A stretch of DNA of 32,970 nt from Sphaeroforma sirkka (GCA_001586965.3 LUCW03001837.1:12501-45470), one strand, 5' to 3'. Numbered from the stretch's first letter, positions 21,955-29,976 are shown. The notes: a model not told the origin generated them from the sequence alone. Numbers and translations are program-made.

Positions 21955-22848
21955 GAAATGACAGATATAAACATCGCCAGTATGCTTGGATCGCGGAAGT
22001 TCAACCAAATCTACTATGACTCGGCGCATCGGTTGGTCTTCTGTCACACTTTTTAGGGATGCCCAACCGTAGCGCTTGATCTGGTTCTTTTCACAATCAG
22101 TACAGCGTCGGTATACTTCACGTATGGTTTCTTTCAGCGCCGGATGATCAAGCCCTGCACGAATAGCAATCTTGTAAGTATGCTCATATGCTCGATGAGT
22201 TAAATTATGTTTTATTTTAACTCTACTCTCGAGCTCTTCTAAGTCAGTCAGATTCTGTGTAACGCTGGCTAGATGAACCATAGTCTCGTTCGATAGGGCA
22301 ACTTCAGAATCAGGAGGGGTAGGCTCCTGAGATACGTAATTAACATCATTAGATTGTTGAAGTATCTTCTTTAGTTGTTTAGCAACTCCTGGCTGTTTTT
22401 TAAGCAGCGCTTTAAGTAATTGAGTGCGAGCTTCAGGTTCTCTTAGAGCTTTGAGTCTTTGATCCATGGCCTTAGCTAGCTCCATGTTTTTACGATCTAA
22501 TGCCGTCTCAATCAACATTACCTCGACTGCATTCTTGTTGGGTGCATGTGTTGTACGAGTCTTGAGCTTTTGTTCAAACTCCTTAGACTCCTCTAGTTTA
22601 GCTAAGAACTCGGTTGAGGGTTTCCACTTAGTGGTACCTGCAGGACCGATGCGACAAACGATGGTGTGTTTCCTAGGTGTCGTCTTAATAGAATAGGATC
22701 CCTGATACAAGAACGTGTCGGTTTTACGGTCGACATAGATAGGTTCGTCTTGTATCATATTAATCAAATCACGTATCCATGGGTCAAAGCTACGTGAGGG
22801 ACAACACAGCGTAATGATAGATTTAGTAATATTAGCAAAATTTAACAA
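21955..22848 (-). pseudogene. Connector, integrase zinc finger and start of integrase core (copy 1, truncated)
   Basis: This is the longest open frame of the element, with no stop over about 298 element codons. It runs from 'PWIRDLINMIQDEPIYVDRK' through a charged, helical connector ('ELAKAMDQRLKALREPEART') to the integrase zinc finger. The zinc finger is 'THRAYEHTYKIAIRAGLDHP' to 'REVYRRCTDCEKNQ', an H-x4-H-x25-C-x2-C pattern. The core then begins: 'MRRVIVDLVELPRSKHTGDV' holds the first catalytic Asp at 22009-22011. The homology to copy 2 ends after 'GDVYICHF' at about 21955. The second Asp and the Glu are absent from this copy. Confidence 0.82.
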
Positions 22849-23103
22849 CTGTGCGATAAGTTGTCAAGGTGGGTTAGCCCACGCATTATGCTTTGATAAG
22901 TCAAGCTGAAAGACATCACCTTTAGGATGAGTCAACGACCTATAATCAGAAGCCTGTTTGTTATGTTCTGCGGCGAACATATCAATAGTAAATGGACCCC
23001 ATCTTGATTCAGCGCGGTTAACCCATTTCTTATTAAGCATCCAATCGGTTGCTAATAACTCTTTAACTGTTTTCTGGTAGTCAGGGACAAGTCGAGAGAG
23101 CAT
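22801..23103 (-). pseudogene. Methyltransferase (Dam)-like module between RNase H and integrase
   Basis: After 'MLSRLVPDYQKTVKELLATD' the frame reads 'RWGPFTIDMFAAEHNKQASD', then 'YRSLTHPKGDVFQLDLSKHN' and 'AWANPP'. It has the D-x-F-A...H-N...D...W-x-N-P-P layout of phage-type N6-adenine methyltransferase-like domains. N-P-P is the catalytic (D/N)PP(W/Y/F) motif. A TGA at 22864-22866 follows NPP directly; the frame continues 'QLIAQLLNFANITKSIITL'. Such a domain is known from DIRS-type retroelements at a similar position. In a Ty3-like pol it is worth noting. Whether it methylates DNA, or is just a structural tether, is unknown. Confidence 0.65.
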
Positions 23104-23450
23104 GTCAGGAAGATATTATGTATTCCTGGTATGTGTGTAATGTTAAAAGCGGACTTAGCAATAATGTCATGCCAGTGGCTCACCAACTGTGAATCAGGGT
23201 TCATGTCCTTTAAATTTGTTAAAGACTTTTGATCACAGGCAATATTGAAGTAACTTCCATAAAGGTAGTCTTTAAACTGTCTTAGCGCAGCAACTATAGC
23301 AAGGAGCTCTTGTTTAACGGTAGGGTAATTCCATTGACTCTTATTATAACTTTTGCTAAAGAATTGTATGTAACGTGGTTTACCATTTATCGTTTGGTAA
23401 AGCACTCCACCTACCACTCAACCTGAAGCGTCGGTTGCTGCTTGGAGTGG
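23052..23450 (-). pseudogene. RNase H domain (copy 1)
   Basis: The domain opens with 'TDAS' at about 23421-23432, followed by a TGA at 23418-23420. It continues 'GGVLYQTINGKPRYIQFFSK', 'TVKQELLAIVAALRQFKDYL' (catalytic Glu) and 'YFNIACDQKSLTNLKD' (catalytic Asp). After 'THIPGIHN' a one-base deletion relative to copy 2 shifts the last motif, 'LPDMLSRLVPDYQK', into another frame near 23112. The Asp of 'PDMLSR' is the last catalytic residue, so copy 1 separates it from the rest. The enzyme would remove RNA from the RNA-DNA hybrid during reverse transcription. Confidence 0.85.
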
Positions 23451-24340
23451 GACGCCATCCACAGGGTATTGCATGATGGGTGCGTCCATTACTTTACTTT
23501 TGACTAGCTTGAATGCATCATCACATTCTTTAGTCCAGAGCTTTTCCAAAGGTCCTTTGTGCAGCCGTAGGTGACTGAATGAGAAAGATGAGGTACCGAA
23601 TCTGAGAAGAAGTTAACAAACCCACACACAGAGTCCACATTTCTTCCAGTGATCGGTGTTGATAAATCCAACAGAAATTGTTTCTTGCCAGGATCAATCT
23701 CTACCCCTGCTGCAGATATTTTGTAACCAAGGAAGTGTATAGTATCTTTAGCAAAAGAACACTTGTCCTTGTTAATCTTAAGTTTGGCATGGTTTATACG
23801 CTTTAAGACTTTCTTAACGAGTTTAGCATGTTCGTGTGGTGTCGTTGTAAAGATAACTATATCATCTAAATATACTGATACGTTATACGACAGGTCCGCA
23901 AATAGTTACATCATAACTTGTTGGAAGAAAGAAGGTAACATGTGTAAGCCTGCAGGTGCACCTTTAAACTGGTACTTCTTACCTTGCCAAGTAAAGGAAA
24001 AGTATTTCCTATGCGGCTCATATATTTGTAATTGATGGAATGCAGCTTTTAAGTCTACCTTGAAAAAGATGGTCGCAACTTCCATTTTGCGTAGTATCTC
24101 GCTTATCTTAGGTAAGGGAAAACTATGTTGCGGAAATAGTTTGTTGATTGGCGACAGGTCTAGTACTACTCTTGTTTTACTAAACGTTCCATCAGATTTA
24201 TATTGATCGACCGCTAAGAGAGCTAAGTTAACTGGGGTTGCATCATAATTGATTTCAATTTCACCCTGTTTTAACCAATCTTCAATTTGGGTTTTGACAA
24301 CGTCTTTGTGTCTCCAACTCACGTAGTTATGTAAAGACAC
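23421..24340 (-). pseudogene. Reverse transcriptase domain (copy 1), YLDD box, one in-frame stop
   Basis: The frame from 24340 reads 'VVKTQIEDWLKQGEIEINYD', 'TRVVLDLSPINKLFPQHSFP' and 'FFKVDLKAAFHQLQIYEPHR'. 'KVDLKAAFHQ' holds the first catalytic Asp. It continues to 'GAPAGLHMLPSFFQQVMM', where a TAA at 23906-23908 interrupts. The same frame then continues with 'VSVYLDDIVIFTTTPHEHAK'; the YLDD codons are at 23861-23872. The thumb and connection follow ('IHFLGYKISAAGVEIDPGKK'). Order and motifs are those of Ty3/gypsy RT, which copies element RNA into DNA in virus-like particles. The stop, with the upstream frameshifts, makes this copy dead. Confidence 0.88.
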
Positions 24341-24845
24341 TTTAACTTAGAGAAGTCGACGTTTGTTAAGTCAAGCTTAACGTACCCGTTAGAGAACTTA
24401 AACATACACCAGTCAGTTATCGCAATCTTTCTGATTCGTATAATTAAGTCCATAATTATATCGGTAAAGTGCGGAATCATATCTTTTGCTTCACCTTCCG
24501 GAGGTTCAGGTATCTTTAACATGTTATCATCTGACTGATCTTTATTCGGGTCTAGCCCATTAGGCAGACCAGTGAGTGTTATACCTAAACTGAGAAGATC
24601 ACTCATACCTATAATTAAATCGTATTTCTGAGACATGTCAGTAACGATTAGGTGAGTCTTCACTTCTCTTCTATCTGACAGCATTATGTGTGCATAGTCA
24701 ATGGCTTGTTCGCAAGTAGTAACTTTGCCATTTCCCAAGATTAAATCAGTTGTTTCGTTATGGACAGCCATATCTGTAGCGTATACTACTCGACGTGAGA
24801 TAGCAGAGACTTCAGCCCCTGGATCAGCACTATAACTTTTTCTCC
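24319..24845 (-). pseudogene. Retroviral-type aspartic protease with DPGA active site, and linker to RT
   Basis: After the frameshift near 24836 the frame reads 'ADPGAEVSAISRRVVYATDM'. The D-x-G-A loop followed by 'vsaIS' is the retropepsin active site, but with Pro where Thr or Ser is usual. The frame then reads 'ETTDLILGNGKVTTCEQAID', 'VKTHLIVTDMSQKYDLIIGM' and 'SDLLSLG', the flap region and the conserved C-terminal 'dlIiGm..L' strand. Downstream is a 120-residue linker rich in acidic residues, then 'NGYVKLDLTNVDFSKLK'. The frame shifts at about 24330 into RT. The product would cleave Gag-Pol. Confidence 0.75.
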
Positions 24846-25418
24846 ATTTATATAAACGGTTTGAAAAATACGTTCATCTCCTTTGGTATAGATTTTGTTG
24901 AACTTTTTCTCATAATCTTGCTCTAGTGCACACATATAGAACTGCCAGTGCTTAACTTGGACGTCCGGCATGTCCTTGCAATCATCTTTGTGCCAACCAT
25001 TAGTACCCTTGCAAGTAGTACACTCTTTCACATAGTGCTCAAAGTTTGGCTTGCCTGGTGCACACTTAACAGAGTCGTGTTTACCATTCCACTTGCCATT
25101 TCGTTTAGTGAGGTTGATACCACACTTCTTGCAAGGTGCTCTCTCCTTCCTTTCACCCTTTGGTTCAGTAGAAGTAGAGCCTTTACCACCTCCAGCAGTA
25201 GTGCGAGGTTTCTTAGTATTACGCGCAGTGTTATTCTCTGTCGCGGTATGCTTAGCGGGCTGGGTAAAGCTCGAGGTACTAAGTACTCTAGTAGATGAGT
25301 TGGTATGCTTTTGAACTATCTTCTCAAATACAGACCAAGGCATAGATCGCAAATCACCATAGGCGAGAATATCATCATTAATCTTCTTAAAAAGGCTAGC
25401 CCCCAGAGTCTTCATCAT
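24786..25418 (-). pseudogene. Gag C-terminus with two unusual zinc-finger-like motifs, running into protease
   Basis: The 210-codon frame starts 'MMKTLGASLFKKINDDILAY', has a Lys/Thr/Gly-rich basic linker (about residues 60-92), then two Cys/His motifs. These are C96-x2-C99-x14-H114-x4-C119 and C133-x2-C136-x6-H143-x3-C147. Nucleocapsid zinc knuckles of gag are normally C-x2-C-x4-H-x4-C, so these are longer variants, perhaps RNA-binding. The end, 'RIFQTVYINGEKVIVLI', is the first strand of a retropepsin. The protease active site follows one frame over after an indel near 24836, which breaks gag-pol. Confidence 0.7.
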
Positions 25419-26212
25419 CTGACAAATTAATAAATATTTCGCCAGTATAGGTACGACCTCCTATCCGAGTGTTCATATGTGTCATATGAGCTAGAGCACC
25501 TCGAATAGTAGTATCGTTCGCAAAGGTCTTGCGAGATTCTAGAAGTTCACGGTCACGTGCATTTTCAAAGAAAGCGCTAAGTATATTCTCACGCAACTGG
25601 CGCCAGGGTAGGGCTTTTCAGTTGGGCTCATAGGCCTTCAAGATAGTTTTCCATTCCTCTGACTCACAGAAATGAATAAAGGCATCCATCATCTGCTTAT
25701 CCTTAAGGCTGGCAGACTCCTTAAGTTGGACAAAGGTCTTCAGTGTCTCCACTGTACTCTCATATGTAGAGAAATCAACCTCAGCCTTCGTGCTACCTAG
25801 CTGCTTTATAAAGCTGTTCGAAGCGTTCACGAGGTTCACGCTCAGTGCTACGGGCTGCTAGTGCCAAGATGAAGTCTATCTCCTTTCGCTTGTTATCGAT
25901 TAGGTAGCGAATGTTATTCGCTTTCTTATCGTCAAGGTCAGAGTCATTCAATAGACGGTCCTCAAGGACTTGCATACCAGAACGTAATAGCCTGAGACGT
26001 TGTTGTCTGGTTCTCACTTCCTCATCTTCAGTGCTAGATTGGGTACTCTCTAGTGAGGTACTGGTGTAATGATTACCAAAGTCGTGATTACCAGGGTTAG
26101 ATGGTAAGTGAGGATCGATGTTATGAGGGTGGTAAGCCTCATCGATCTCCATACGATCATAGCCTCTGACAGGGTTAGGTTTGTCCAGAGGGTGGTTGAT
26201 TGTAGCTTCCAA
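25396..26212 (-). pseudogene. Retroelement gag, N-terminal and central parts (copy 1), frameshifted
   Basis: The frame begins ATG at 26212, 'MEATINHPLDKPNPVRGYDR', and passes through charged helical sequence (RQQRLRLLRSGMQVLEDRLL). Near 25800-25839 it shifts frame into 'NSFIKQLGSTKAEVDFSTYE' and 'VETLKTFVQLKESASLKDKQ'. A TGA at 25618-25620 interrupts, then the same frame continues 'RENILSAFFENARDRELLES' to 25396. There it overlaps the next frame ('MMKTLGASLFKKINDD'). The charged helices are what a structural gag capsid region looks like. No sequence-level family match is claimed; assignment rests on position upstream of protease. Confidence 0.6.
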
Positions 26213-26226
26213 TCTATATTACCAGC

Positions 26227-26307
26227 GGTAACTTGGCTCAGTGGTAACCCTGCTGGCTGGTAAGCCAGAGGGCCTCAAGTTCGAACCCCGGCTCGAAATA
26301 TTTTTTT
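26227..26307 (+). tRNA. tRNA-like Pol III cassette, Thr(GGT)-like, probably a pseudogene or SINE head
   Basis: The sequence has an A-box-like 'ttggctcagtggtaa', an anticodon stem ctggc/gccag (26253-26257 with 26264-26268), and a B box 'agttcgaaccc' at 26278-26288. A run of seven T at 26301-26307 serves as a Pol III terminator. The anticodon loop is tggtaa, one base short of the normal seven; read as a tRNA it suggests anticodon GGT (Thr). The T stem has two A-C mismatches and the acceptor strands do not pair, so it is unlikely to be a working tRNA. It lies in antisense to the end of the upstream ORF of copy 1 and 15 bp before the gag start. Confidence 0.55.
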
Positions 26308-26942
26308 CGGTATAGGAAGAATATCGGCCACGTGGGATACGAACGAAGGGTCAGAAGCTGCGGCAGCGGCTAGCGCCTTTAAAAGCTCATTTTTGCGGTT
26401 CAAATGACGTCGAGATTCAGAAGATCCGACCACTCGTTGTCAAGTTATGGCGTCCCCAACATTTGCGTCTTCCGCCCCAACATTCGGTGGCGAGGCATTC
26501 AGTGGCGAGACATGCAATGAAATTTCACGAAATGGAACGCCGCCATCTTTGTTGATAGATGGATTGGACTGACTTTCAGTAGTAATAAACCGTCGATCTC
26601 GAGACGATTCCTCCACTTGTTCAGGAGATATAGCCTTTCCAATATCTGAGTTCTCGCGGTCAGATGGCGAGCTGATGCCCTGGGCTGCGCTACTAGGAGA
26701 CACACGGACTCTGGCGAGCCTTTCCGTAGCAGTTGAGACCCCCTCTTCCAAGGCTTTAGGGTCCGACGAGTCATCCTCAGAGTTTTCATATCAGAACCAA
26801 GCTCAAAAACGGCGTCCTCCACAGCTTCAACGGCAGGCTCGGTACCAGACGGACCAGCGTCCCCAGTAACCTCAGGAACCTCAACAGGCTCAGCAGGCTT
26901 AGAGCTGGCGGCTACCTTACCTTTAAAATTTCCTTTAGCCAT
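26272..26942 (-). pseudogene. Acidic, Pro/Ser/Ala-rich reading frame upstream of gag (unrecognised)
   Basis: The frame starts ATG at 26942 with 'MAKGNFKGKVAASSKPAEPV' and an acidic, Pro/Glu/Ala-rich run. It then shifts by one base near 26790 into 'ENSEDDSSDPKALEEGVSTA', which continues to a TGA at 26440-26442. Past the TGA the same frame stays protein-like ('NRKNELLKALAAAAASDPSF', then 'VSHVADILPIPKKI') to about 26272, where it overlaps the tRNA-like sequence in antisense. It may be the 5' part of the element's gag or a separate accessory ORF. The composition resembles a disordered protein with one Ala-rich helix. No known domain is recognised. Confidence 0.5.
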
Positions 26943-27110
26943 AGTGGTAGCTCAAGAACAGGAAAATTAATAAGGTCTAGGTATAGTAACTAGCGTGTAG
27001 CTTACTTTAGGGTAGTATTAGCCACTATGAGGTAGTATAGAATACTTACAGTCCTGTCGCTGAATAGTAAGCAATTATTAGTCAGTCTAGAAACAGTACA
27101 CTACGGTAAC

Positions 27111-27204
27111 TACACACACACACATATATATATATACACACACACTTACTCACTCACTCACTCACTCACTCATCCACACACTCACATACACACACTGCCT
27201 CGCC

Positions 27205-27245
<41 letters not shown>

Positions 27246-27333
27246 ACTCACTCACTCACTCACTCACTCACCCACACACTCACATACACACTCGCCCATA
27301 CACATACACACACACACACACACTTATATATAT
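27111..27333. repeat. Compound microsatellite (CA)n, (TA)n, (CACT)n with a 98 bp tandem duplication
   Basis: The tract is (CA)n-(TA)n-(CA)n-(CACT)n. A second block of the same composite order starts 98 bp after the first: 'cacacttactcactcactc' at 27141 and 27239. Each block is followed by CCACACACTCACATACACAC and a CTCGCCCATACACATACA spacer. The composite unit therefore expanded as a whole, beyond simple slippage of each motif. Confidence 0.95.
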
Positions 27334-27573
27334 GAATCGAGAGGCATACTTGTACTCTGGTTCTCGTTAAATTTAGGGTATTCGATATCAGCTTGTTCAT
27401 CCACGTCTCCAATATTGTCAGATCCATCTACGCAAATTAGTGAAATATGTTAAACCGATAAATGCAGATAGTACATGTATTTTTAAAAGCAACCTCAAGT
27501 GATGTGTTTGCGGCTAGCTCTGAGCTGATCATACCTTCAATTCTCGGAGCTTTTTCGTTCGGTTGCGGGACCA

Positions 27574-28099
<526 letters not shown>

Positions 28100-28170
28100 A
28101 CTTATTGTCCCTCGTATTGTACGCTAACACCTAAGTCGGATGATCTCAGAGTGAGACTAATACTGTCTCT

Positions 28171-28660
28171 GATGGATATCAACAACCGTGCGGAGATGCG
28201 AACCTATAGAGCGGAGGGTTTCAAGAAATTATCACACATTGGTCCGGAATTGAAGCTAGGTTATCAAAAAATATGAAGATGGTTTTATGCATTAGCTAAC
28301 GCACACCCATTACTTTGGCACTTTCGGGACTACGCCAACAACCCTTGGTGCTTCCTCGCCCTTCCAATGGGGGCAACGTTCTCAACAGCCTGGTTTCACA
28401 TGCTGATGGACGTCTTCAGGTGGTTCACTAGGACAAGGGGATCAGAATTAATTCGTATGTCGACGATATTTTCCTCCTCGGGCGCCCGAAAACAATCAGG
28501 ATTGGATGTAGCTCCAAGGAAGGGATATTGAGAGTCTCTAGTATCCCGATTACAGCATCTAGGTGTTATCATCGATCCTATTTAGAACAGGATGGCACCG
28601 ACTTTCAAGGCCAAACTACTAACCATGGGAACCAACATAGCGTCTACAGCCCTGCGCAAC
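28171..28660 (+). pseudogene. Reverse transcriptase relic with YVDD box (+ strand element)
   Basis: The frame 'MDINNRAEMRTYRAEGFKKL' leads after a TGA to 'WHFRDYANNPWCFLALPMGA' and 'TFSTAWFHMLMDVFRWFT'. A one-base shift then gives 'GIRINSYVDDIFLLGRPKT'. The YVDD codons at 28456-28467 are the catalytic palm motif, and 'LALPMGA.fstaWF' is the preceding template-grip strand. Downstream, 'LQHLGVIIDP' and 'NRMAPTFKAKLL' correspond to the 'LG..id...m....K' segment after the palm in DIRS-like RTs. Stops at several points, including a TAG after IIDP, and frameshifts break it. Confidence 0.65.
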
Positions 28661-28741
28661 CAGCGAAGGATTAAGACTCAATCATGACAATCATACTGCG
28701 GATGTATTCAGTTTCCTCGCCGACCTCCAACGAAGGACGCA

Positions 28742-29248
28742 ATGAACACGAGCACGAACGATTCGCCTCTCAGAAGCCTCGCTCAAGAAGAGAGAGCAGA
28801 TGGCCAAATTAATCACGATCTTCGAGACGCGAGCAATATGGCTAGCAGTTCATCAGGCCACACTGACTTTGAGCTCTTTCAAGGTCAGCTACGGAGCAAC
28901 GCTATACTGGCGCCAGACGACCCACACTTTGCGGGAATGTGGTGCCATATGTATTACGGAGATCCGGTGGCCCATCGCAGTTTCGGAGCTGAAGGCACTC
29001 ATCTTGGCCTACGAACACTTTCACACACTATACACGATCGGCCTGGTGCCTCTCCTGTGGTTCACCGACATCAGTACGTCTCTGCATGCCCTCCTGCAGG
29101 TAATCTTTCGTTGATGAATGCACAACTGCGACAACTAGTTTGGTTCTGTCATCAGAACAGTATCATCTGGCCACTTGCCCTCGGTTACATGCCAGAGAAG
29201 TTAAACCTGGCAGCCGACGGCCTGTCCCGCATGAGGAAATTACTATAA
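28742..29248 (+). pseudogene. RNase H relic (+ strand element), catalytic motifs split between two frames
   Basis: One frame (from 28800) gives 'WPIAVSELKALILAYEHF', with the catalytic Glu of 'SELKAL', and 'LVPLLWFTDISTSLHALLQ', with the 'TD' Asp. The other (from 28742) gives the end, 'LMNAQLRQLVWFCHQNSIIW' and 'YMPEKLNLAADGLSRMRKLL'. The terminal ADGLSR (29213-29230) is the hallmark last-Asp motif of retroelement RNase H. A frameshift near 29100 separates the parts, so the gene is dead. The 168-codon open frame over the full span is only partly in the true frame. Confidence 0.7.
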
Positions 29249-29379
29249 TATCACTGGACTATTCGGTCCGAGACCGTACTCCGGTTAAAACAGAATATTC
29301 AAACTAACGTTTCAGCACGGACATACCCCGAAAATTATTACTATGGCAAGAGCCACCAAGCCCAGGTTCACACTATCAA

Positions 29380-29640
29380 CCACTATCATGATCGATGGCA
29401 TCCATCCCTGGAAACGAATGGCGCCTCTGGAAACATTGATGGGTTCTCTCCTCGAACAGATGGACCAATGACTCCAGAGAGCAGTCCTGATCCTCCCAGT
29501 CTGGACTAAAGCCCCTTGTGGTGGCCATTGATCATCCGGCTCGGCAGGGGCTTCGAGGTCCTCGAACAAGGCGCCGTCCACTACCCCGCACACGCGGCCG
29601 AGCAGCTAGGTATCCGCACGCCCCAAAGGATTTGTACGCC
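29380..29640 (+). pseudogene. C-terminal half of a Dam-like module (+ strand element)
   Basis: After RNase H the reading 'IHPWKRMAPLETLMGSLLEQ' is followed by a TGA (29469-29471), then 'LQRAVLILPVWTKAP'. A frame shift gives 'WWPLIIRLGRGFEVLEQGAV'. The pattern 'aVLilPvW...pWWplI' is what follows the N-P-P motif in retroelement-associated methyltransferase-like modules. Its N-terminal half (D-x-F-A) is not recognisable in this relic. The call is by position and pattern only. Confidence 0.45.
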
Positions 29641-29927
29641 GCAGTTCTGTACGACCCAATTGTAAACTTCGATGGAAATTACTAGGTTTCAAACTATATT
29701 AAACTAATATACAATTTAGTCAGTTAGGATTTAGCAGTGGTAGCTTGTGTAAGAATGATCGGGACTGCCTCTTGTTAAGAGCCTAAATATCCTCGATCAC
29801 ACAGGGCGTACCTCTAGCTGTTCTTTATTGAATAATTTTCACTAGAAGTACTAAGTGTTCATGACCACTTGCCTAATTTGTAAATAGACATAATAACGTA
29901 AGTCACGTTAATACATTAGCTGATATA

Positions 29928-29967
29928 AATAAAGTTCCATCTGAAGAAAAGTTAAAAAAAAAAAAAA
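29928..29967 (+). promoter_or_regulatory. AATAAA signal followed 20 bp later by a 14-A tract
   Basis: AATAAA is at 29928-29933 and the A tract at 29954-29967. The spacing is what cleavage and polyadenylation produce, so the tract is probably a reverse-transcribed poly(A) tail rather than genomic A-richness. Confidence 0.65.
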
Positions 29968-29976
29968 GACTTATTG

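Larger units (their letters stand above)
21953..26942 (-). mobile_element. Ty3/gypsy-like LTR retroelement relic, copy 1 (gag to integrase N-terminus)
   Basis: Reading leftward the order is an acidic ORF, gag with zinc-finger-like motifs, aspartic protease, reverse transcriptase (YLDD), RNase H, a methyltransferase-like module, a connector, and the integrase zinc finger with the first catalytic Asp. That is the PR-RT-RH-INT order of Ty3/gypsy elements. Several in-frame stops and frameshifts make it non-functional. It ends abruptly at about 21953 where the MULE begins, losing most of the integrase. I found no long terminal repeats flanking it; the right border is uncertain and may reach the microsatellite cluster at 27111. 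Confidence 0.85.
28100..29976 (+). mobile_element. Second retroelement relic (+ strand): RT, RNase H, methyltransferase-like tail, 3' poly(A)
   Basis: In + orientation there is an RT with a YVDD box, an RNase H ending A-D-G-L-S-R, and a domain resembling the C-terminal half of a Dam-like methyltransferase. The RT core differs from the Ty3-like RT in this window ('LALPMGATFSTAWF' rather than 'GAPAGLHMLPSFF'), so it is a different family. The layout suits DIRS/PAT-like elements, but no tyrosine recombinase is seen here. It ends with AATAAA (29928-29933) and 14 A (29954-29967), a retroposed-mRNA hallmark. The 8-mer acttattg at 28100-28107 and 29969-29976 is a weak candidate target-site duplication. 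Many stops show it is long dead. Confidence 0.65.

Noticed and set aside
24948..25314. Plus-strand frames of 87-116 codons opposite gag
   Set aside because: They lie antisense to the zinc-finger region of gag and have no independent support.
26675..26869. Plus-strand frame opposite the acidic ORF
   Set aside because: It is a short antisense shadow with low-complexity Gln/Arg content only.
27141..27330. Possible CRISPR-like repeat-spacer pattern in the CACT/CA tract
   Set aside because: Repeats are simple-sequence and contiguous, with no unique spacers of even length and no cas genes; this is eukaryotic microsatellite DNA.
29312..29593. Minus-strand 93-codon frame opposite the + strand relic
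   Set aside because: It is antisense to the methyltransferase-like tail and shows no recognisable domain.
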